Below are positions 11,694-13,030 of a stretch of 13,030 nucleotides of DNA, piece by piece. The notes under the pieces are model-generated. The model was not told where the DNA came from. It worked only from the letters and a program-made list of their open reading frames with translations, and did not search any database. Numbering within the stretch: position 1 is the stretch's first letter; every line of letters starts with the position of its first letter. Origin of the DNA: an uncultured Clostridia bacterium. GTDB taxonomy: Bacteria; Bacillota; Clostridia; Christensenellales; Aristaeellaceae. The stretch lies in assembly GCA_937934775.1 (NCBI GenBank), contig CALGYL010000111.1, positions 1 through 13,030 on the forward strand. The letters run 5' to 3'. Made by a program: the position numbers and the translations under genes.

Positions 11694-12443
11694 TTACACC
11701 TCCCCGGCCCGATATGCGGCCAGCGCATCCATCAGGGCACGTTTGTTGGCATACCGGATTTCGGCGGGAGACAGCGGGAAGTCCGGGAGCGTACGCGCAT
11801 ACGAACGCAGCGCGAGCACCTTCCAGCCCTCCAGTTCCTCCTGCGCAGGCATCGGAGCATGCCGCCCGTCTGCGGCGACGCGCGAAGCACCCGGTACGGA
11901 AGGCTCGCGCTCTATTTCAGACGCGCCGCCGGAGCGGGCGCGCGATTCCGGCCGGTTGCCGCCGTGCTCCAATATGCCGTCCTGCTCCGTCTTGCCGCCG
12001 CGCTCCTCCGGATGCTCTCGGTGCTCCGAACCGTCCGTCTGCTTCCCGGCTTCCTGCTTTCCGTCCGATCCATTCGGAAGGCCCGCGCTCCGGCGGCCTC
12101 CTTCGCAGCCTCCACACTGGGCGCAGCCATCCTGCGCGCGGCGCGCGGGACCCTGCCCCACATCGGAAGCCAGCATGCAAAACACCTCCGGCGCCGCCCT
12201 TGCAATGACGTGCGCGCCGAACACCTTGCCGACGCGCGACGCCGCGGCCTTGCCCGCGTCCACCGCCGCGTTGACTGCGGCCACATCGCCCTCAAAACGC
12301 ACCATCACCAGCCCGCCGCGCACATAATCCGTCCCCAGCAGGCGTACATCGGCGGCTTTCAGCCCCGCGTCCGCGGCTTCGACGGCGGTTACCAGCCCAA
12401 TGGTTTCAATCATGCCCAGCGCCGTAACGTCCAACCTACTCAC
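11694..12443 (-). CDS. EutK-like long BMC shell protein: BMC domain, low-complexity linker, small C-terminal helical domain
   Basis: The protein has 249 residues. Residues 1-90 are one BMC domain (ALGMIETIGLVTAVEAADAG, RGGLVMVRFEGDVAAVNAA). Residues 92-200 are a charged, low-complexity linker that includes CAQCGGC (C107, C110, C113). Residues 205-245 are a compact helical domain, WKVLALRSYARTLPDFPLSP then EIRYANKRALMDAL, which resembles the small SAP-like or nucleic-acid-binding tails of some shell proteins. Enterobacterial EutK also joins a BMC domain to a C-terminal winged-helix domain thought to bind nucleic acid, but that sequence is different. The partner here is unknown. GTG 12443 overlaps the eutL stop as GTGA; TTG 12434 with GAGGAG 8 bases upstream is an equally possible start. 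eutE follows after 3 bases. Confidence 0.78.
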   Translation of the reverse strand: MSRLDVTALGMIETIGLVTAVEAADAGLKAADVRLLGTDYVRGGLVMVRFEGDVAAVNAAVDAGKAAASRVGKVFGAHVIARAAPEVFCMLASDVGQGPARRAQDGCAQCGGCEGGRRSAGLPNGSDGKQEAGKQTDGSEHREHPEERGGKTEQDGILEHGGNRPESRARSGGASEIEREPSVPGASRVAADGRHAPMPAQEELEGWKVLALRSYARTLPDFPLSPAEIRYANKRALMDALAAYRAGEV

Positions 12444-13030
12444 TCCTCATCCGCCAAAGGTCGGTTGGCAATGTCCTCAACGGTTCGCGAAAACGCCTGG
12501 CACGCGGCCACGCAGTCGGACTGCGATCCCGTGAGCAGCGCGCCGCCAAAGTTGGTGTTGGAAGGGGGGCCGTAAAACGCCGCGATGGTCACGTTGGCGG
12601 CTTTGAGCGCTGCGTCCAGCCCCGCCACGGCTTCCAGCGGCGGCGCGATGAGGTAGGCGACGGACGCGCCCTCCGGCAGGCGGTTGTTTTGGGAGAGGTA
12701 GCTGCCCGTGCGGGAAATGCAGTGCGCGTAGTAGACCACGCCGTCGTCGTCCCGCGCGCTGACAACGCTTGCGCCGCCGCGGATGAAATCCGCCGCCGCG
12801 TTCAGCCCGCTGCGCACCTCCTCCGGGCTCGGCCCCGCGAGGATGCCCAGGAACTCGCCCGCCAGCGCGGTGCTAGAGTTGGCCGCGCCCGCGTACATCG
12901 ACTGCGCGTAGGCGACGCGCACATCCGCCTTTTTGGTGGCCTCGTCCAGCGCGGTGTAGCCCACGTCGTCGCTGTCACAGGTGATCAGCCCGAGGGACGG
13001 GACTTCCGGCGGCAGATTCAGCCGTTCAAG
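12440..13030 (-). CDS. eutL: EutL trimeric BMC shell protein, N-terminus beyond the window
   Basis: The open frame runs to the right edge, so only the C-terminal 196 residues or so are visible and about 20-25 N-terminal residues are missing. The visible start LNLPPEVPSLGLITCDSDD and the segments DEATKKADVRVAYAQSMYAG, AGPSPEEVRSGLNAA, SRTGSYLSQNN and FGGALLTGSQSDCVAACQAF align closely with E. coli EutL. EutL has two fused BMC domains and forms trimers with a gated central pore that can bind ethanolamine. A GTG at 12964 is an internal codon, not a start, because homology continues upstream. In most eut operons eutL follows eutABC, so the ammonia-lyase genes are expected just beyond the right edge. 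It overlaps the EutK-like gene by GTGA. Confidence 0.94.
   Translation of the reverse strand, partial: LERLNLPPEVPSLGLITCDSDDVGYTALDEATKKADVRVAYAQSMYAGAANSSTALAGEFLGILAGPSPEEVRSGLNAAADFIRGGASVVSARDDDGVVYYAHCISRTGSYLSQNNRLPEGASVAYLIAPPLEAVAGLDAALKAANVTIAAFYGPPSNTNFGGALLTGSQSDCVAACQAFSRTVEDIANRPLADEE

Noticed and set aside
10561..12327. Long plus-strand open frame (588 codons) opposite eutE and the EutK-like gene
   Set aside because: It is a mirror frame caused by high GC at third positions of minus-strand genes. Its translation is rich in Ser/Arg/Pro/Ala without any domain, and it has no ribosome site, while the opposite strand has clear families.
1..13030. CRISPR arrays, tRNA or rRNA genes, cobalamin riboswitch
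   Set aside because: No regularly spaced repeats, no tRNA cloverleaf and no B12-box were recognised on either strand by reading; a covariance search was not possible.

Overview
This window looks like a chromosomal segment of a GC-rich, Gram-positive anaerobe, most likely a gut-type Clostridia (Bacillota). The reasons are strong AGGAGG-type ribosome sites, the ethanolamine microcompartment gene set in its PduL/EutT form, and accessory families common in that group (MgtC/SapB, a DUF2284-type protein, a secreted Ig-like protein). This assignment is inference: the window has no rRNA, tRNA or marker gene. Every supported gene is on the minus strand, so the biological reading order is from high to low coordinates.

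Right two thirds (13030 to 5403): a nearly gap-free bacterial microcompartment (BMC) operon of the ethanolamine (Eut) type. In order it holds eutL (5' end off the window), a long EutK-like shell protein, eutE, two tandem EutM-like hexameric shell genes, eutT, an extended pduL, eutN, pduS (RnfC-like) and pduT. The eut-type genes give shell hexamers (EutM x2, EutK-like), trimers (EutL, PduT) and the vertex pentamer (EutN). The enzymes turn acetaldehyde into acetyl-CoA (EutE) and then acetyl phosphate (PduL). EutT and PduS could together regenerate adenosylcobalamin for the ethanolamine ammonia-lyase, which should lie off the right edge. Genes from pduL to pduT are coupled by ATGA overlaps. A 159-bp element with terminal inverted repeats and flanking TA sits between the two eutM genes.

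Middle (5402 to 2977): a likely terminator after pduT, a cytosolic glycerophosphodiester phosphodiesterase, a cysteine-rich DUF2284-type protein and an MgtC/SapB-family membrane protein. The phosphodiesterase is notable because glycerophosphoethanolamine hydrolysis would release ethanolamine.

Left third (2976 to 1): a decayed stretch, then a secreted protein. A 59-bp near-perfect palindrome shares its end sequence with the element between the eutM genes. Beside it lies the C-terminal half of a VOC/glyoxalase-like gene with no N-terminal half, then a Gfo/Idh/MocA oxidoreductase gene broken by one frameshift and one in-frame stop. A 450-bp gap with only a hairpin, a short palindrome and a weak promoter candidate separates these from a secreted Ig-like protein that runs off the left edge.
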